A model generated the notes under the pieces. That model saw only the letters and a program-made list of their open reading frames with translations. It was not told the DNA's origin and searched no databases. Source: an uncultured Clostridia bacterium (lineage in GTDB: Bacteria > Bacillota > Clostridia > Christensenellales > Aristaeellaceae). Taken from it: a stretch of DNA of 64,000 bases. Below, piece after piece: positions 33,731 to 42,270 of this stretch (position 1 is its first letter; each line of letters begins with the position of its first letter). The position numbers and the translations under genes are program-made. The stretch covers positions 30,703 to 94,702 of the forward strand of contig CANQEW010000005.1 in the NCBI GenBank assembly GCA_947596085.1. The letters are read 5' to 3'.

Positions 33731-33935
33731 TGCGTTCGCGCAACGATTCACGATGAGCACAGCAGTGAAAAGTGCGCGATTGAAGGGTCTTTCAATGCGA
33801 ATGGTGAATGATTAAAGCGATCACAACGGATAAGGACAGACTATTTTCGCATCGCATATTAAAATTCATACCCTGACCGAAGTTCGGCCGGGGCACTCGA
33901 ATATTCCGCAGTATTCATTCAATTTCGATTTTGAA

Positions 33936-34598
33936 TCAGGCGACCTCCAACAGCTTCTTGTTGATTCGCGCCATCACTTCGATGTAGTAGGCATCCTCCT
34001 CGGCAGTGAGCTCATCCTCGTCGATCGCATTCAGCTTCTCCATGACATCGGCATATTGCGTCATTAAACTGGCATATTTTCCAAACGCGCCGAGATCGGT
34101 CATATTGTCCTCATCATAATTCTTCATAAAATCCACATACTCGTTGAAGAATGCTTCATAGCTGTCCATAAGCGCCCTGAAATCGGATGATACGGTGCCG
34201 GATGCTGATTCTTTCGATTCCGTCATCGCATTTGCTTCGACGGCGGGCAATTCCATTGAATTTTGTGCTCCCCGATCCGCGACCGCATCGCGTGAAACGC
34301 CTTCTCCGGTCGGAAAGCCCACCTGATCCACGACACTCGAGCTACCGCGAATCTCATCCAGCACATCCGCCAAAAATACGGTCGCCGTGCTGGCCAGAAC
34401 AATCGCGAGCACCGCGAGAATCAGCGCCCAAATCCAAAAGGACCGGGCAAAACTGCGGCGATTGATGTTTTTATCGCTGAATGTAAACACGAGCAGAAAT
34501 ATCCAGCCGATAACCGGGATCATGAACAAGATCGAATAGCCGACATATCCCCATGCCGAAATTGGACGATACGCCGGGTGGCCTCTGTAATACCTCAT
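33936..34598 (-). CDS. Membrane protein with C-terminal DUF6591-like domain
   Basis: 220 residues from the ATG at 34598; the open frame to 34697 has no ribosome site. The N-terminal part has two hydrophobic helices (YVGYSILFMIPVIGWIFLLV and FWIWALILAVLAIVLASTAT). An acidic linker (about 85-140) precedes a helical domain (DFRALMDSYEAFFNEYVDFM to ARINKKLLEVA, about 143-220) that resembles DUF6591 of gut Firmicutes. The soluble domain probably faces outward. Function is unknown. 205 bases with nothing recognisable separate it from the XRE gene. Confidence 0.7.
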   Translation of the reverse strand: MRYYRGHPAYRPISAWGYVGYSILFMIPVIGWIFLLVFTFSDKNINRRSFARSFWIWALILAVLAIVLASTATVFLADVLDEIRGSSSVVDQVGFPTGEGVSRDAVADRGAQNSMELPAVEANAMTESKESASGTVSSDFRALMDSYEAFFNEYVDFMKNYDEDNMTDLGAFGKYASLMTQYADVMEKLNAIDEDELTAEEDAYYIEVMARINKKLLEVA

Positions 34599-34897
34599 CT
34601 TCGCATTCCCCTCTCGTTCCTCCGCCCATATGCTTCCCTTTGCTGTTCTATTTGCAGAAGATGCGCAATCATTCCTTCTGGGAACATCGCGAATCATATA
34701 CCCCCGTCATAATTTTTGAATAACTTCTCTTCCCCGTATTGTAAATCGGTTTGCGGCGGCTTTTGTCTATCCGAGCTGACATTTCCGATATTTTACAATT
34801 CATCGCGCGGGGAATTTGCGCACTGATTTCCACGTCTAAATCTCCGTCAAACACGGCATACTGCTTGCGTATGAAATTTCAGAAAGGCGGAAATTGA

Positions 34898-35119
34898 ATG
34901 AGCGAATATGAAGTGCTCGTGCGCACTGTCAAGCCCTGCCCCGGTGAGGCGCATGACAAGGAGACGTTTCTGGAAATCGAGGCCGACGATCCTCTCGACT
35001 ACGTGCTGGCAAACGCGCCCTATCCCATCCTCGACTACGTGGAGAACCTCAACGGCGAAACCATCGTCACCACCGGCGACAAGAAGGGCAACTTTGTGAA
35101 GTATACCTTCACCAAATAA
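34898..35119 (+). CDS. Small acidic hypothetical protein
   Basis: 73 residues, ATG at 34898 after AAAGGCGG. It is mixed alpha/beta in look (YEVLVRTVKPCPGEAHDKET, then NGETIVTTGDKKGNFVKYTF), with no membrane segment or known motif. Codon use matches the neighbours, and it is followed by a hairpin, so it is probably real. The family is not recognised. Confidence 0.6.
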   Translation: MSEYEVLVRTVKPCPGEAHDKETFLEIEADDPLDYVLANAPYPILDYVENLNGETIVTTGDKKGNFVKYTFTK

Positions 35120-35150
35120 AAGCGCCCCCGGCGGGCGAACCCGTCGGGGG
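35112..35150 (-). terminator. Terminator of the PPi-phosphofructokinase gene
   Basis: 11-bp stem (35125-35135 with 35140-35150, one G-U, arm CCCCCGGCGGG) with CGAA loop. On the minus strand it is followed by CGCTTTTATTT. It also lies just after the stop of the convergent 73-residue gene. Confidence 0.8.
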
Positions 35151-35168
35151 AAATGCGATTGTATGCGC

Positions 35169-36431
35169 TTACGCCTTCGGCGGAACCGCCTTGACCTTCT
35201 TCAGGTTCACGAAGCGCGGCAGGCCGTTCTCGATCTTGAGCTGGGTCTGGCCCTGAATCAGGGGCAGGCAGTAGTCGATGAAGCCCTGCTTGATGCCGTC
35301 GCCGGTCTCGTTGATCCACTCCAGCGGCACCTTCTTCTCGGTGTTCGCCACGATGGTCAGGTCGAACAGCTCGGTCTTGCACTCGTACTTACCGTTCTCG
35401 CGGGTGCAGACGAAGCCGACCATCTTATCGGTCACACCGGCCACGGCGTTGTCCACGGCCGCCTTGCCCGCGGAGTAGGACTCGTCGATGTCGGTCTGGG
35501 ACGCGCAGTGCGCCGCGCAGCGCTGGAGCAGCGAAAGCTCAATGCCGCGCACCTTCGCGCCGGTCTCCGCCTTGAGGCGGTTGGCCAGGAAGGAGGCCAG
35601 GCCACCCAGCTGGGAGTGACCGAAGCTGTCCTTCACAGCGGTCGCGCCCGCGCTGGCGTACTCGGTGATGAACTTGCCGTCCTTGTCATGGATGCCCTCG
35701 GAGACGACCACCAGGCACTTCTGCTTCTCGGCATAGATCTCCTTCACCTTCGCGGTGAACTTGTCCATGTCGAAGTCGACCTCGGGCAGGTAGATCAGAT
35801 CGGCGCCCTTGCCGCAGTAGCCGGCCAGGGAGGCGGCGGCGGTCAGCCAGCCCGCGTGACGGCCCATGCACTCGATGACGGTGATCATGCCCTTGTCGTA
35901 CACGGTGGCGTCGCGGTAGACCTCCATGACGGAGGTGGCGATGAACTTCGCGGCGGACGCGAAGCCCGGGCAGTGATCGGTGCCGGCCAGGTCGTTGTCG
36001 ATGGTCTTGGGGATGCCCATGCAGCGCACCTCGTAGCCGTTGCGCAGCATGAACCTGCTGATCTTGTTGCAGGTATCCATGGAATCGTTGCCGCCGTTGT
36101 AGAAGAAGTAGCGGATGTTGTACTTCTTGAACATCTCGAGAATCTTGATGTAGTCGGTCTCGTCTTCGTCCGGATCGGCCAGCTTGTAGCGGCAGGAGCC
36201 CAGCGCGGAGGAGGGCGTGTACTTCATCAGCGCCAGCTCATCCGGATCCTCCTTGGACATGTCGATCAGATTGTCGTTGAGCAGGCCAACGATGCCGTTG
36301 CACATGCCGTACACGTTGGTGATGACGTCGCTGTCCAGCGCGGTTTTGATCGCGCCGTAGGCGGAGGCGTTGATGACAGAGCTGGGGCCGCCGGACTGGC
36401 CGATGACCGCCGCACCGATGAGCTTATTCAT
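35169..36431 (-). CDS. pfp: Diphosphate-dependent 6-phosphofructokinase
   Basis: 420 residues. Phosphofructokinase motifs are GQSGGPSSVINAS at the N terminus, GGNDSMDT (113-120), PKTIDNDLAGTD (141-152) and MGRHAGWLTA. Asp116 in GGNDS and Lys142 in PKTIDND are the two substitutions that exclude ATP and mark PPi-dependent enzymes (ATP enzymes have GGDGS and PGTIDND). The reaction is reversible: fructose 6-phosphate plus PPi to fructose 1,6-bisphosphate. It has its own promoter and terminator. The ATG follows AAAGGAAG. Confidence 0.93.
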   Translation of the reverse strand: MNKLIGAAVIGQSGGPSSVINASAYGAIKTALDSDVITNVYGMCNGIVGLLNDNLIDMSKEDPDELALMKYTPSSALGSCRYKLADPDEDETDYIKILEMFKKYNIRYFFYNGGNDSMDTCNKISRFMLRNGYEVRCMGIPKTIDNDLAGTDHCPGFASAAKFIATSVMEVYRDATVYDKGMITVIECMGRHAGWLTAAASLAGYCGKGADLIYLPEVDFDMDKFTAKVKEIYAEKQKCLVVVSEGIHDKDGKFITEYASAGATAVKDSFGHSQLGGLASFLANRLKAETGAKVRGIELSLLQRCAAHCASQTDIDESYSAGKAAVDNAVAGVTDKMVGFVCTRENGKYECKTELFDLTIVANTEKKVPLEWINETGDGIKQGFIDYCLPLIQGQTQLKIENGLPRFVNLKKVKAVPPKA

Positions 36432-36497
36432 AATCGCAAAACTTCCTTTCCAACAGTTGGATTCTCACGGGAACCAATCCCTATGATTTCAATATAA

Positions 36498-36526
36498 AAT
36501 TTAGCACAAATCCCCATGCTTGTCAA
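36498..36526 (-). promoter_or_regulatory. Promoter of the PPi-phosphofructokinase gene
   Basis: Minus strand: TTGACA (36526-36521), 17 bases, TAAATT (36503-36498), with a leader of about 60 bases. Confidence 0.75.
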
Positions 36527-36567
36527 ACGCGCACAGGTAAAGATTTGCCTAAGTTGGCCTGCCGCGC

Positions 36568-37521
36568 TCACATCGCGCGCAGGCCGTCGCGCTGTTCGGG
36601 CGAAAGTACGGCGTCGCAGGCCTCCTTGAGCGCCGCGACGTGCTCCATGCGGCTCACGCCGGCGATGGGGTACGTCGGGAAGGGCTGACTCGTCAGCCAC
36701 GCCAGCGAAAGCGCGCCCACCGAGATGCCCGTCTCTCGCGAGAGCCGCTGCGCGCGTTCCAGCACCGTCAGGTTTTCCGGGCAGAGGTAGCGCCTGCGGC
36801 TCTTATCCGTGAGGGCCGCCTCCCCGCTCGCGTCCATCTTCGCCAGAAAGCCTTTTGCCTGGGACGAGAATGGCACGCAGGGCAGCGCCTCGCGCCGGTG
36901 CAGCGCATAGGTTTCCGCGTCCATCTGGCAGAGGGTGTCGTCCTCCACGATCACCTGCCGCGCCAGGCTGAACTGCGGCTGATTCGCCGCGATCCGCACG
37001 AGTCCGCGCTCCCGCGCGCAGGCCAGCGCCGAAGCGATGCGGTCCGGCCGCCAGTTCGACACGCCCACGAAGCGCGCCATGCCGCGCTCGCAAATCTCGG
37101 TGAGCGTGGTCAGGATGTCCTCCACCGGGCGGCCGCGGTCATCCCGGTGCAGCCAGTAGATGTCCACGCGGTCGGTGCGCAGATTATCCAGGCTGCGCCG
37201 CAAATCGTCCAGCACTTCCTCCCGGCTCAGGCGGCCGGTATGCATGGCATGTATGTCCGGGTGGCCGCCCTTCGTGCCCAAAACGATCCCGTCCCGGCAA
37301 CGCCGGTCCTCCATCCAGCGGCCGATCACCTGCTCGCTGCCGCCCTGAATCTCGCGCGCGAAGTCGCCGTAGACGCGGGCGGTGTCGATAAAGTTGCCGC
37401 CGATTTCCACGTAGGCGTCCATGAAATCCCTGGCCCGGCTCTCTTCAATCTTGCCGCCGAAATCCATCGTCCCCAGGGCGACGACCGACGTCTTCCGCCC
37501 ACAAAAATCCGCGTACCGCAT
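36568..37521 (-). CDS. Aldo/keto reductase
   Basis: 317 residues from the ATG at 37521 (GGGAGGAAAAACC upstream). It is a TIM-barrel AKR with the catalytic tetrad visible: Asp in NFIDTARVYGDFA, Tyr in the same segment, Lys in LGTKGG and His in YWLHRDD. The C-terminal NADPH loop is around TYPIAGVSRMEH. The loop around ARVYGD and the barrel resemble the AKR11/AKR12-like YghZ/Tas group. The substrate is unknown. It is divergent from the downstream membrane-protein gene. Confidence 0.9.
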   Translation of the reverse strand: MRYADFCGRKTSVVALGTMDFGGKIEESRARDFMDAYVEIGGNFIDTARVYGDFAREIQGGSEQVIGRWMEDRRCRDGIVLGTKGGHPDIHAMHTGRLSREEVLDDLRRSLDNLRTDRVDIYWLHRDDRGRPVEDILTTLTEICERGMARFVGVSNWRPDRIASALACARERGLVRIAANQPQFSLARQVIVEDDTLCQMDAETYALHRREALPCVPFSSQAKGFLAKMDASGEAALTDKSRRRYLCPENLTVLERAQRLSRETGISVGALSLAWLTSQPFPTYPIAGVSRMEHVAALKEACDAVLSPEQRDGLRAM

Positions 37522-37802
37522 GGTTTTTCCTCCCGTGCAATTTGGCTTTATTATAAACAATGTTAAATGAAAAAACAATCCCTCGCCCCGAATTGCGGCG
37601 AAAGTGCGTCATAAATTCTATATGAAAAACATATACTGTATAAAATGTGCGGAAATACAGGCGAATATACCGTGTATATATACATTTTTTCATAAGTTAT
37701 TCGCAGGAATTTGCAGGGAAATCGTCGTATATTCTCTTGTATATTCACGAATTGCATTCGCATATACATTATTTTCGCCGCACGTGAGGGGAGGATTTCA
37801 AT
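37522..37802. other. AT-rich divergent intergenic stretch with GTATATTC repeats
   Basis: About 280 bases. GTATATTC occurs twice as a direct repeat (about 37726-37747) and GAATATAC once inverted (about 37662-37671), among several TATATAC runs. Promoters for the two divergent genes must lie here, but no consensus pair stands out. A regulator binding the repeats is possible. Confidence 0.45.
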
Positions 37803-38357
37803 TTGAATAAAGTGAAAGAAAGGCTGGCTGGCTGGTCGAAAGACCGGGCGCTTGTCCGAACCGCCGCGGGGGTCGGAAGCGCGCTCCTGCTGCTGATCGT
37901 CTGCTTGTGCATAAGCATCTATATGCGGTCAAATATTCAGCATCGGTATACGTCCGCGGCAAGCCGGATACAGGAGCAGACCTATCAGGGGTTGATCCAG
38001 ATGAGCGAGCTCTTCGCCCGGGTGGACGACCCCAGCGTGGATGTTCAGCACAAGCTCATTCCCGAACTCAAGGCCGAGTACGCGGGCGTGTCGGCGCTCA
38101 ACACCGCCCTGGCAGAGAACTTCGGCGCAAAGCGGGCGGTGCTCACCCAGGAGCAGACCGACGCCTTCGATGCGGCGTTCGACGAGTACAGCACCGCCTA
38201 CCGGCAGGGACTCGCCACTGGGCTCGCCCAGGCGGACATGTCCGCCTGTATTCAACAGGTGGAAGCGATGATCGACGAGCGCTACGCCCCCGATGTAGAC
38301 CCAACGGAGCCGGTAGTCGTCATCGACGGCTCCTCCGGCGAGATCAAGAAATCGTGA
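37803..38357 (+). CDS. Single-pass membrane protein with extracellular helical domain
   Basis: 184 residues from TTG 37803, preceded by GGGGAGGATTTCAAT. A basic cytoplasmic N terminus and one helix (VGSALLLLIVCLCISIYMRS, about 25-44) are followed by a helical region (about 50-165). That region recalls LemA in size and layout (IQEQTYQGLIQMSELFARVD, ELKAEYAGVSALNTALAENF) but lacks clear LemA signatures. Function is unknown. It is the last gene before the phage-like element. Confidence 0.7.
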   Translation: MNKVKERLAGWSKDRALVRTAAGVGSALLLLIVCLCISIYMRSNIQHRYTSAASRIQEQTYQGLIQMSELFARVDDPSVDVQHKLIPELKAEYAGVSALNTALAENFGAKRAVLTQEQTDAFDAAFDEYSTAYRQGLATGLAQADMSACIQQVEAMIDERYAPDVDPTEPVVVIDGSSGEIKKS

Positions 38358-38385
38358 TGACCATTCCTGCCAAAACGCAAAGCGT

Positions 38386-38412
38386 CCCCCGGCCTGCCGG
38401 CCGGGGGATTAT
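38386..38412 (+). terminator. Hairpin at the left edge of the phage-like element
   Basis: Perfect 9-bp stem CCCCCGGCC/GGCCGGGGG with TGCC loop, then ATTATCTTT. It separates the convergent 37803 gene and the phage late operon and may stop both. Confidence 0.75.
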
Positions 38413-38414
38413 CT

Positions 38415-38651
38415 TTACTCTCTGTCGCTCTCTGGTCCATCCGGAACGCCGGAAGGCGTTTCGGCCTCGGGCAAACCCGTGGCGACGCTGGTGAGCAGTG
38501 ATGCCACTGCCGCCAGCGCGCTCGCACTCGCAACCATCGCCCAGTCCACTTCGTGAAGCAGCGCCGTGCTGCCGATGGTGGCGACGGCCGTCTGACAGAG
38601 CGTGCGCAGCGCGCGGATTATCGCGCACTTCAAAAAATCTCTCACTTTCAT
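38415..38651 (-). CDS. Phage holin (r1t type)
   Basis: 78 residues. An amphipathic N-terminal helix (KVRDFLKCAIIRALRTLCQT) is followed by two hydrophobic helices (AVATIGSTALLHEVDWAMVA and ASALAAVASLLTSVATGLPE) and an acidic tail, the r1t-like holin layout. It would open the membrane so the endolysin reaches the wall. Its start overlaps the previous gene by 4 bases, in a holin-holin-endolysin cassette. Confidence 0.85.
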   Translation of the reverse strand: MKVRDFLKCAIIRALRTLCQTAVATIGSTALLHEVDWAMVASASALAAVASLLTSVATGLPEAETPSGVPDGPESDRE

Positions 38652-38869
38652 GCCTCCTTCTCCAAATCGTCGATTCGATGGTTTACCACCTTGAACTTCT
38701 CATCGAACACCCGCACCTGTTCCTCCAGCCGGTACGTGCGCTCGATCAGCGTATTGTGCGCTTCGACCTTCTTCTCCAGCTGCTCCAGCCGGTACTGCGT
38801 CAGCTTTGAGCTGGTAAAGATGCCAAGCAGACTGCCCAGCGCGCTCCCGCAGAGGCCGATCAGCGCCAC
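38648..38869 (-). CDS. XhlA-like holin-associated membrane protein
   Basis: 73 residues from GTG 38869 (GGAGAG nine bases upstream). A short N-terminal membrane helix (ALIGLCGSALGSLLGIF) is followed by a heptad-rich coiled coil (QLEKKVEAHNTLIERTYRLE to HRIDDLEKEA). XhlA of PBSX has similar parts in the opposite order, so this is an analogue rather than a clear homologue. Position in the lysis cassette supports a lysis role. Confidence 0.65.
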   Translation of the reverse strand: MALIGLCGSALGSLLGIFTSSKLTQYRLEQLEKKVEAHNTLIERTYRLEEQVRVFDEKFKVVNHRIDDLEKEA

Positions 38870-38888
38870 ATGGATGCTCTCCGCCAGC

Positions 38889-39881
38889 TTACATCACCAA
38901 CCTTCCATACTTTCCGCTGATCCAGCCCCGCGTGCCCTCGCATTCCACGAGGAGCCAGCCGTTTTCGGCCGTCTCCCCGGCATAGGGGAGGACGGTTCCC
39001 TCCTGGAGCACGCGGATCCTCTGTTCGCTTGTGCCCGCTCCCTTGCGCAGCCAACAGTTGCCGCCGGCGATGCGCACGCGGCCGCGCGTATCGCAAGCGT
39101 TTTGCAGCGCACGCATCGTTTCCGGCCCGGCTTCGCCGTCGATCTCGCAATCGTGGGCCTTCTGGAACGCGCGCACCGCTTTTTCCGTGGCGTCGCCGAA
39201 TTCGCCGTCCGCGCCGCACGGGCCGCAGCAATAACCCAGAGCGATCAGCGCTCGTTGAAGCTCCTTCACATCCGCTCCTGTGCATCCGTTTTTAAGGATG
39301 CGTTTCTCCGTCTCGGTGGGATTCCCGGCTGTGTTGTGATCCGCACCGTCGTCGACAAGCCGCCTGCGCACCCTGATGAGTCCCTTGTTGCCGAGTTTCG
39401 TGCCCGTCTTCGCGCTGTAACGCTGCTTGCAGTATGCGTTCATTTCCGTGGAACGGGGCGTTCCGCTGCCGTGGCCGTAGAGGATCACCTTCCCACTGCT
39501 CAGGATTTCCCCCACCATTTCCACGTGCCCGACGTAGCCCGCGCTCGCGCGGCTGCTGTCCGTACCCGCGAACAGCAGCATATCCCCCAAGCGCAGGATC
39601 TCCGGGTTCTGAATCGCGCCGTTTTTGATGACGACGGGCACGTCCGCCAGATCCCTGGACAGATACATGCCTACGGTGTTGGGAAGCTTGCTGCCGTTAT
39701 AGGTGATGGGCCAGCCGCATTCACGGTAGCAGGCCGCGATGGAGCTGGAACAATCCGAATAGTATTTGCCGTCGCCGTGCTTTTTGAAGACGTAGCTGCG
39801 CCTGGCCTGGCTGTAGTGATTGCGCCCCAGGATGGTTTTGTATTTGTCGCGCACTCTGACGCGCGCCTCATTTGCGCTCAT
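38889..39881 (-). CDS. Phage endolysin: NlpC/P60-like, peptidoglycan-binding and SH3 domains
   Basis: 330 residues. A Cys-His peptidase domain (about 1-165) has Cys44 in YSDCSSSIAACYRECG and His119 in GYVGHVEMV. A peptidoglycan-binding-1 repeat follows (about 190-262: VKELQRALIALGYC, GEFGDATEKAVRAFQKAHDC), then an SH3-like domain (about 272-330: NCWLRKGAGT, GWISGKYGRL). No signal peptide is present, so export depends on the holins. It probably cleaves within or between wall peptides. Confidence 0.9.
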   Translation of the reverse strand: MSANEARVRVRDKYKTILGRNHYSQARRSYVFKKHGDGKYYSDCSSSIAACYRECGWPITYNGSKLPNTVGMYLSRDLADVPVVIKNGAIQNPEILRLGDMLLFAGTDSSRASAGYVGHVEMVGEILSSGKVILYGHGSGTPRSTEMNAYCKQRYSAKTGTKLGNKGLIRVRRRLVDDGADHNTAGNPTETEKRILKNGCTGADVKELQRALIALGYCCGPCGADGEFGDATEKAVRAFQKAHDCEIDGEAGPETMRALQNACDTRGRVRIAGGNCWLRKGAGTSEQRIRVLQEGTVLPYAGETAENGWLLVECEGTRGWISGKYGRLVM

Positions 39882-39899
39882 TGATCGAATCCTCCTCTG

Positions 39900-40034
39900 T
39901 CAGGCTTGGCCACCGGTAATCCATTCGCACTCCTCCGCCGTGATCCACCGATCCACGGCGGCGCGTATGCGATCCGCGCTCCACAATCCGCGATCATAAT
40001 AGGCTTTCACTTTCTCGAAATTCTTGCTGGTCAC
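39900..40034 (-). CDS. xkdX: XkdX-family small phage protein
   Basis: 44 residues from GTG 40034, overlapping the previous stop as GTGA. The sequence (TSKNFEKVKAYYDRGLWSAD, then AVDRWITAEECEWITG) matches the XkdX pattern of an N-terminal FExVKxYYxxGLW and a C-terminal WITxEEYxxITG. In PBSX and many Firmicutes siphoviruses it lies between the fibre genes and the lysis cassette, as here. Function is unknown. Confidence 0.85.
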   Translation of the reverse strand: MTSKNFEKVKAYYDRGLWSADRIRAAVDRWITAEECEWITGGQA

Positions 40035-40330
40035 AGTTCCACCCCCGTCATCATCGAAATGAAATCCACATCCGCGCGCAGCTGCTGCAGATCCACGGGC
40101 AATTCCGGCATCGGTTCCGGCGGCCAGTCTGCGCGGCGCGCATCCTCGGAGCGTTCAACCAGTTGTCCGTCCATCAACTCGTACAGCGCCGCGCCGTGGC
40201 TGTCAAAGAGCGTGTCGACGTTGAACTCCTCGGGGACTTCCGCACATTCCCAACCGGTGTTTCCAGTCATGCCGTTTGGATTCGCGCCGAGCACCCGGCC
40301 GGCAGGGTCAATGTATAACCACATATCCAA
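40031..40330 (-). CDS. Small phage tail-region protein, unknown
   Basis: 99 residues from TTG 40330, 9 bases after GGAGG. N-terminal beta-rich part (MWLYIDPAGRVLGANPNGMT) and a Pro-rich C-terminal helix (LPVDLQQLRADVDFISMMTG). The LxxLRADVDFISMMTG ending is typical of small proteins encoded next to XkdX in Firmicutes phages (the XkdW position). Function is unassigned. Confidence 0.65.
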   Translation of the reverse strand: MDMWLYIDPAGRVLGANPNGMTGNTGWECAEVPEEFNVDTLFDSHGAALYELMDGQLVERSEDARRADWPPEPMPELPVDLQQLRADVDFISMMTGVEL

Positions 40331-40407
40331 AACTCATTACCTCCTGTTACAATATATTTGCCCCATGTTTGTGGCCGCCAGCCACAGGCGAGGGACAGCT
40401 CGTTGCC

Positions 40408-42270
40408 TCATGAAAACACAAAATAAATTGGTGTGGCCAGACTAGCTATTGTGTTAATATAGTTTATCGAGCCATTGCCATCTGCATAAACAAAGAAATT
40501 GTCTCGCCCTTCCATAGATGATGCTGTCCACGTAGATTGTCGGGTACCTCTATCGCCAAGACCTTTTGTTATGTGCCTTCTTGAACCTCTATACAGGTCG
40601 AATTGGTTGTATACACCGCCACTAAATTTTTGTGTTGCAAAATATGTTGCTCCAGTTATCTCTGGTTCAAATGGTAGAAACAATTTGCCCCTATGCAGCC
40701 AAACCCAACCACTGGCGTTTACATCATTCTTTGTTTTCCTTTCCATATAGGCATACATCCCGTCTGAATCCGGTTCAGAGAATATATATTTACCAATATC
40801 ATCCGCTTCAATCAATTTTATTATGCCATGTTCCGCATCATTAAACGTCTTGTACATGGCAGACCCAATCCACGGATTTTCTGCTGCATCGTTTTCCCAA
40901 ACTTTCTCACCTTTTCTCATTCTCATTTGAAATGGGAGCGCATCTCTTGAACCAAATACGATGTGCGGTTTACCAGTTATCAGATTTCCAGTTGTGCCGT
41001 ATTTCCAATAATGGTTAATCCCGACGACCTCCAGCTTTACGGCGACGTTGTTGCAGGTGCGTTCGAAGTATGGCAGGCATTCTTCAATTCTTACATATCT
41101 ATCAACCTCAAAAGGACTACCGATTTTTACTGCCGTGTCAGAATAATAGCTGCCTTCAAATATGGTACCTGACGTTGTGTTGACTTTATTTCCAGAAAAT
41201 TCAGGATTATTATAATAGTCAGTACCAATCTGAATCGAATAGCTCCCATAATCCCAGAACGTACCATTGAGCGTAATCGGCCAGTAGTCACCCACGGAAA
41301 TTTGGCTGTAGTCCTCAGCGGCAAGAGCGTTGTGGAGATCTTCAGCCGTGCCGAAAACTTCTTTCAAGTTGCGGCCGCCGTAGTCATACGTAATTCCAGC
41401 GTGCCGTGGGCAAATATCCTCGGGAGCAGGCGTCCAATCCGTCGCCTTGCTGCCAAATTCGAGCTTAATGTTTTTTACTGATACTGTTATCGCAGTGTCT
41501 TGTGGTGGCACTGCAAGTCCAACTTCCTTGGGTGTGGGTGAATCTGTGTTTATGCGTATTTTAACGTTTTTTCGTTCCCAGGCGGTTGAAGCGCTCACTT
41601 TTCCTGCATCACTGTAACCTTTATTCGCGTTAAAATCCCTGAGATCGAATGAAGAATCAAACTTAGAACTTGCTTTTATTTCACATGAAAGCATAACTAT
41701 ATCGCCCGCATGCAAACGTGAAATATTGGATTTTCCGTATTCGCTAATTTTATAGAGGATGGTATACCAACCACTGCCTGGTTTTACATTTGATGTACGC
41801 TCTATAATATTTCCCGAATTCAAAAGCAGATTCCGACCGCCGATCTCGATTGCGTCGATGGCCTGCGCCACCTGCGCGTCCGTCTGATAGTTCGCGTCGT
41901 TCTCGAACTGGCTCACCTCTTCTGGCGCGCCCGTCAGATCGGCGTAGGCCCCGCTCGTCGCCACCGCCGACAGGCCGCTCACATCCCCGGCCTCGTGTCC
42001 ATGCGCTTCGGGCGGAAAGGTCTCCGGCACGTCGGTCAGTTCGTTGTAACTGTGGACACCCTTGGCGCGGACGCCGGTATCCTTCCACGCCTGCGTCTCG
42101 TTGTCATAGATCTCCCAGTTGTCATTCTCCCCGATGCGGGGAGCTTTGCCGGGCTCGCCCTGCGGACCGGCGGGGCCGGTATCCCCTGGGTCTCCCTTGT
42201 CGCCCTTTAAAAAGACGGAACGAATCTCCGCCGTGATTCTCGGAAGCGGAAAGTCAAACATACGCGGCAA
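40408..42270 (-). CDS. Phage tail fibre / receptor-binding protein with collagen-like stretch
   Basis: 620 residues. A short N-terminal anchor is followed by collagen-like triplets (GDKGDPGDTGPAGPQGEPGK, about 23-42), a spacer with the HSYNELTDVPETFPPEAHGH phage-fibre motif, a helix (about 120-145), then a beta-rich C-terminal half (about 146-620). The last starts at GGRNLLLNSGN, a carbohydrate-binding-like module found in many phage and host proteins. DNA for the C-terminal half (40408 to about 41830) is clearly more AT-rich than the rest of the element, suggesting the receptor-binding part was swapped in. Trimeric assembly is inferred. Confidence 0.85.
   Translation of the reverse strand: MPRMFDFPLPRITAEIRSVFLKGDKGDPGDTGPAGPQGEPGKAPRIGENDNWEIYDNETQAWKDTGVRAKGVHSYNELTDVPETFPPEAHGHEAGDVSGLSAVATSGAYADLTGAPEEVSQFENDANYQTDAQVAQAIDAIEIGGRNLLLNSGNIIERTSNVKPGSGWYTILYKISEYGKSNISRLHAGDIVMLSCEIKASSKFDSSFDLRDFNANKGYSDAGKVSASTAWERKNVKIRINTDSPTPKEVGLAVPPQDTAITVSVKNIKLEFGSKATDWTPAPEDICPRHAGITYDYGGRNLKEVFGTAEDLHNALAAEDYSQISVGDYWPITLNGTFWDYGSYSIQIGTDYYNNPEFSGNKVNTTSGTIFEGSYYSDTAVKIGSPFEVDRYVRIEECLPYFERTCNNVAVKLEVVGINHYWKYGTTGNLITGKPHIVFGSRDALPFQMRMRKGEKVWENDAAENPWIGSAMYKTFNDAEHGIIKLIEADDIGKYIFSEPDSDGMYAYMERKTKNDVNASGWVWLHRGKLFLPFEPEITGATYFATQKFSGGVYNQFDLYRGSRRHITKGLGDRGTRQSTWTASSMEGRDNFFVYADGNGSINYINTIASLATPIYFVFS

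Noticed and set aside
35163..36497. 444-codon plus-strand frame opposite the phosphofructokinase gene
   Set aside because: Antisense shadow; the minus strand has intact catalytic motifs, promoter and terminator.
40408..42270. Diversity-generating retroelement acting on the tail fibre
   Set aside because: No reverse transcriptase and no template/variable repeat pair were seen in the window; the composition step is better explained by module exchange.
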